Shown: piece after piece, positions 31,208 through 33,153 of the stretch
Position numbering within the stretch: the stretch's first letter is position 1
Layout of the letters: every line of letters begins with the position of its first letter
NCBI RefSeq assembly: GCF_042665195.1
Contig: NZ_JBHTBW010000023.1
Location: 1-33,153, forward strand
Direction: 5' to 3'
DNA: 33,153 nt
DNA from: Laceyella putida
GTDB lineage: Bacteria; Bacillota; Bacilli; Thermoactinomycetales; Thermoactinomycetaceae
Notes under the pieces: generated by a model
Told to the model about the DNA's origin: nothing
The model's database searches: none
Seen by the model: only the letters and a program-made list of their open reading frames with translations
Translations under genes and position numbers: made by a program

Positions 31208-32458
31208 ATGAAGAAAAATTGGTCTTTTCATTGCTTGTGGTTGGGGCAAACAATGGCCAACCTGGGGGATTCATTTTTTATTTTAGCCATGGTTACGTTG
31301 ATTTACCAAGCGACAGGGTTGACACTGATCGCTGCCTTGTTTCCCATACTCAGGGTGCTCGCTGTTTCATCGAGTGGTTTGGTCGTCCCGTTGTTGTTGG
31401 GGCGATTTCGTTTGCAACGCATTTTGTTTATGTCACAAGCTTCCCAAACCGTGTTGCTTGCCAGCGTGGTCTTGCTCGCATTTTTAAATGGCAAGGATGA
31501 AGGGGCGATTCCCCTTTTATTGGTATTAACTTTTGTTATTTCATTTTTGGACGGTTGGACGACGCCGACCCGGAATGCGTTAGTGCCCAGACTTGTCGAG
31601 GATGGGGAATTGGTGGAAGCCAATAGTTTGTTGAGCACACTGGATCAGATCGCCCTCTTGACAGGTTGGTCTGTGGGCGGTGGGATCCTGTCCGTGATGA
31701 ATGAGGCGCAATTGTTGGCCCTCACGTGGATTTTGTTTGCCGTCTCCACTGTCTTCACACTGTTCATTAAAGATCGATCCAAGGTTGAGCCCAAGCGGAA
31801 AAGCAGACGCTGGGATCAAATCAAAAGCGGGTGGGTAAATATTTGGAATAGTCCCGCTGTTAGGACAGTGACGGCGATTGATTTGTTGATCGTATTGGGT
31901 GCGGGCATCTGGACGGGAGCCATTATTTTGGTATTTGTCAACAAAGTGCTTCACAAAGGCGCTTTCTGGTGGGGAATCATGAATACGGGATATTTCGCGG
32001 GAACGATGATTGCCGGATTTGTGATTTTATCCATGTCCAAATGGGTATCCCGCCATATTGTTGCGAGTATGGTAATCGGCTTGACTGGTATGGTTTTATT
32101 TACATTTAGCTTTTCGTTCACAACGATTCCCGGATTGGCGCTTTCTTTCATTACGTTATTGGGTCCCATGTTCCAAATTCGCCGGGTTGCCCAGCAAACG
32201 ATATTGCAACGAAATACGACGAACGAAACATATCCCGAAATCGCGGCAGCCCATTATACGTTGCTGAACATTTTATATGCGGGCTCTGTCTTGCTCATGG
32301 GGTTTGTAACCGATGCGCTAGGCGTGCAGTATGTGTATTGGCTAACCACTGTGTTTTATTTCGTTTGCCTTTTGCTCATCCCGACGTTGCGCCGCCAGAT
32401 TGATCGGATGGATCATATCCGTAGAGAAGGTGAGAGTGAATCGAACAGGATGGTATGA
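31208..32458 (+). CDS. MFS transporter (MefA-like)
   Basis: A 416-residue major facilitator with about 12 helices. The ATG at 31208 (MKKNWSFHCLWLGQ) is preferred over the GTG at 31196 since AGTGGTGA then lies at usable distance. Helix 1 has LGQTMANLGDSFFILAM, as in the macrolide-efflux (MefA)/DUF-type MFS branch, and FLDGWTTPTRNALVPRLV is the motif after helix 4 of that branch. A central basic loop (RSKVEPKRKSRRWD) divides the halves. It probably exports small hydrophobic compounds; the substrate is unknown. It is a separate unit behind the nag terminator. Confidence 0.85.
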   Translation: MKKNWSFHCLWLGQTMANLGDSFFILAMVTLIYQATGLTLIAALFPILRVLAVSSSGLVVPLLLGRFRLQRILFMSQASQTVLLASVVLLAFLNGKDEGAIPLLLVLTFVISFLDGWTTPTRNALVPRLVEDGELVEANSLLSTLDQIALLTGWSVGGGILSVMNEAQLLALTWILFAVSTVFTLFIKDRSKVEPKRKSRRWDQIKSGWVNIWNSPAVRTVTAIDLLIVLGAGIWTGAIILVFVNKVLHKGAFWWGIMNTGYFAGTMIAGFVILSMSKWVSRHIVASMVIGLTGMVLFTFSFSFTTIPGLALSFITLLGPMFQIRRVAQQTILQRNTTNETYPEIAAAHYTLLNILYAGSVLLMGFVTDALGVQYVYWLTTVFYFVCLLLIPTLRRQIDRMDHIRREGESESNRMV

Positions 32459-32608
32459 TGGAAAGGGCGGAGGGGGCATCGCGAATGAGGGGGAAGTGCC
32501 ATGACTGATTGAATGATAGGAAACACCCGGATTTTGCTCAAACAGGGTGATATTACAGATTTTTGCTGGCTGAAAGCCCACTGTTTCAATCGTGGGATGA
32601 AAGACGGC

Positions 32609-32647
32609 GTTGCTCGGTATCCCCATAAAGGGGATGCTTAGAGCAAC
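32609..32647 (+). repeat. Hairpin at the left end of the IS200/IS605 element
   Basis: GTTGCTC (32609-32615) pairs with GAGCAAC (32641-32647), with an inner ATCCCC/GGGGAT stem and an ATAAA loop. It lies 55 bases before tnpA, where IS200/IS605 elements carry the subterminal palindrome recognised by TnpA. A near twin is at 22537-22575. Confidence 0.6.
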
Positions 32648-32701
32648 TATTTTTTATCTTTTGATGTTGCAGTTTGCGGATCGAACGGTTAGGATCTGGA
32701 T

Positions 32702-33124
32702 ATGGAACAAGACGACAGAAGAACAAGAACAACGGTCTCTTTAATCAACTATCATTTTGTTTTTTGTCCGCGCTATCGAAGAAAAGTACTGGTGAATCAA
32801 GTAGAAGAGCGATTCAAGGAACGGGTGACCGAAATTGGTGAAGAGAATGAATGCGTCATTGTCGCTATGGAAGTCATGCCTGATCATGGTCATTTGTTCT
32901 TGAACTGTCTTCCTACTCATTCACCCTCTGATATCATGGCAAAAGTGAAAGGAGTGACTTCAAGAAGACTGAGACAAGAATTTAAACACTTGTCCCATCT
33001 GGAGACTGATGCAGAACGATTACTAAATATGATCATTCTACAGTTTCTGGAATCAAAAGCACTTCCTGCTTTACAAGATCAGGGAGTGCCCACGGTGTGG
33101 GTGTCATTCGCATGGAAGACTTGA
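32702..33124 (+). pseudogene. tnpA: IS200/IS605 TnpA, C-terminus lost
   Basis: The first 100 residues match the Y1 HUH transposase: TVSLINYHFVFCPRYRRKVL, VAMEVMPDHGHLFLN (HUH motif HGH), SPSDIMAKVKGVTSRRLRQE and FKHLSHL. The family then needs LWTRSYFVSTAG and the catalytic Tyr helix. Instead the frame runs through unrelated residues to a stop at 33124. With no nucleophilic tyrosine it cannot transpose itself. Confidence 0.75.
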
Positions 33125-33153
33125 CCGACATTCGCAACAGAGCCAAATCTAAA
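33085..33153 (+). pseudogene. tnpB: TnpB internal fragment at window edge
   Basis: In another frame the sequence reads SAHGVGVIRMEDLTDIRNRA and KSK to the edge. This is the RuvC-II block of TnpB (IxxEDLxxIRxR). It should lie several hundred codons beyond tnpA, so a deletion joined tnpA to mid-tnpB. The gene may continue outside the window. Confidence 0.65.

Noticed and set aside
1..33153. CRISPR arrays, tRNA and rRNA genes
   Set aside because: No regularly spaced direct repeats, cloverleaf-like sequences with CCA-type ends, or rRNA signature stretches were seen on reading both strands.

Overview
The window looks like a chromosomal segment of a moderately GC-rich, low-to-mid G+C Bacillales member. 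The inference rests on AGGAGG ribosome sites, GTG and TTG starts, YjcZ-like spore-type micro-peptides, a NagR (YvoA)-type GlcNAc regulon and an MsmX-style transporter cluster without its own ATPase. A Thermoactinomycetaceae-like host would fit, but no rRNA or other marker here proves it. No tRNA, rRNA or CRISPR array was seen.

Positions 1-7,900 are an AT-rich graveyard of mobile elements and decaying genes, with a few intact small genes among them. It holds two tiny peptide genes with terminators, an Sm-like small protein, and the 3' end of an IS200/IS605 tnpB with its right-end/omegaRNA. A broken group II intron interrupts that tnpB. Next come an HTH protein, an IS5-family element with a frameshifted transposase, a 94-aa protein and two membrane micro-peptides. 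An IS1182 remnant is stuck onto the start of a host gene. A run of pseudogenes carries single in-frame stops, and one of them is an Excalibur-domain remnant.

Positions 7,900-22,500 are ordinary core genome. In order they are a secreted M1 metallopeptidase, orphan cobQ, and an NAD(P)H oxidoreductase with an internal deletion. Then follow an amino acid permease, an RsuA-type pseudouridine synthase, a DsbA/FrnE-like protein, trxB, an SMR efflux protein with a palindromic operator and a VWA lipoprotein. The nrdAB operon lies behind tandem NrdR boxes, followed by a convergent 53-aa membrane protein and a MazG-like pyrophosphohydrolase.

Positions 22,500-31,070 form an amino-sugar regulon: nagA, nagB, a SIS-domain protein, a solute-binding lipoprotein, two permeases, a cytoplasmic GH3 beta-N-acetylhexosaminidase and the GntR regulator nagR. 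Two matching operator-like sequences lie before nagA and before the binding protein. The likely logic is import of GlcNAc oligosaccharides or muropeptides, intracellular cleavage, deacetylation and deamination to fructose-6-phosphate, with NagR sensing the sugar phosphate.

An MFS transporter follows. The window ends in an IS200/IS605 element in which tnpA runs by deletion into the middle of tnpB. A 39-nt hairpin in front of that tnpA also occurs as a solo copy upstream of nagA.
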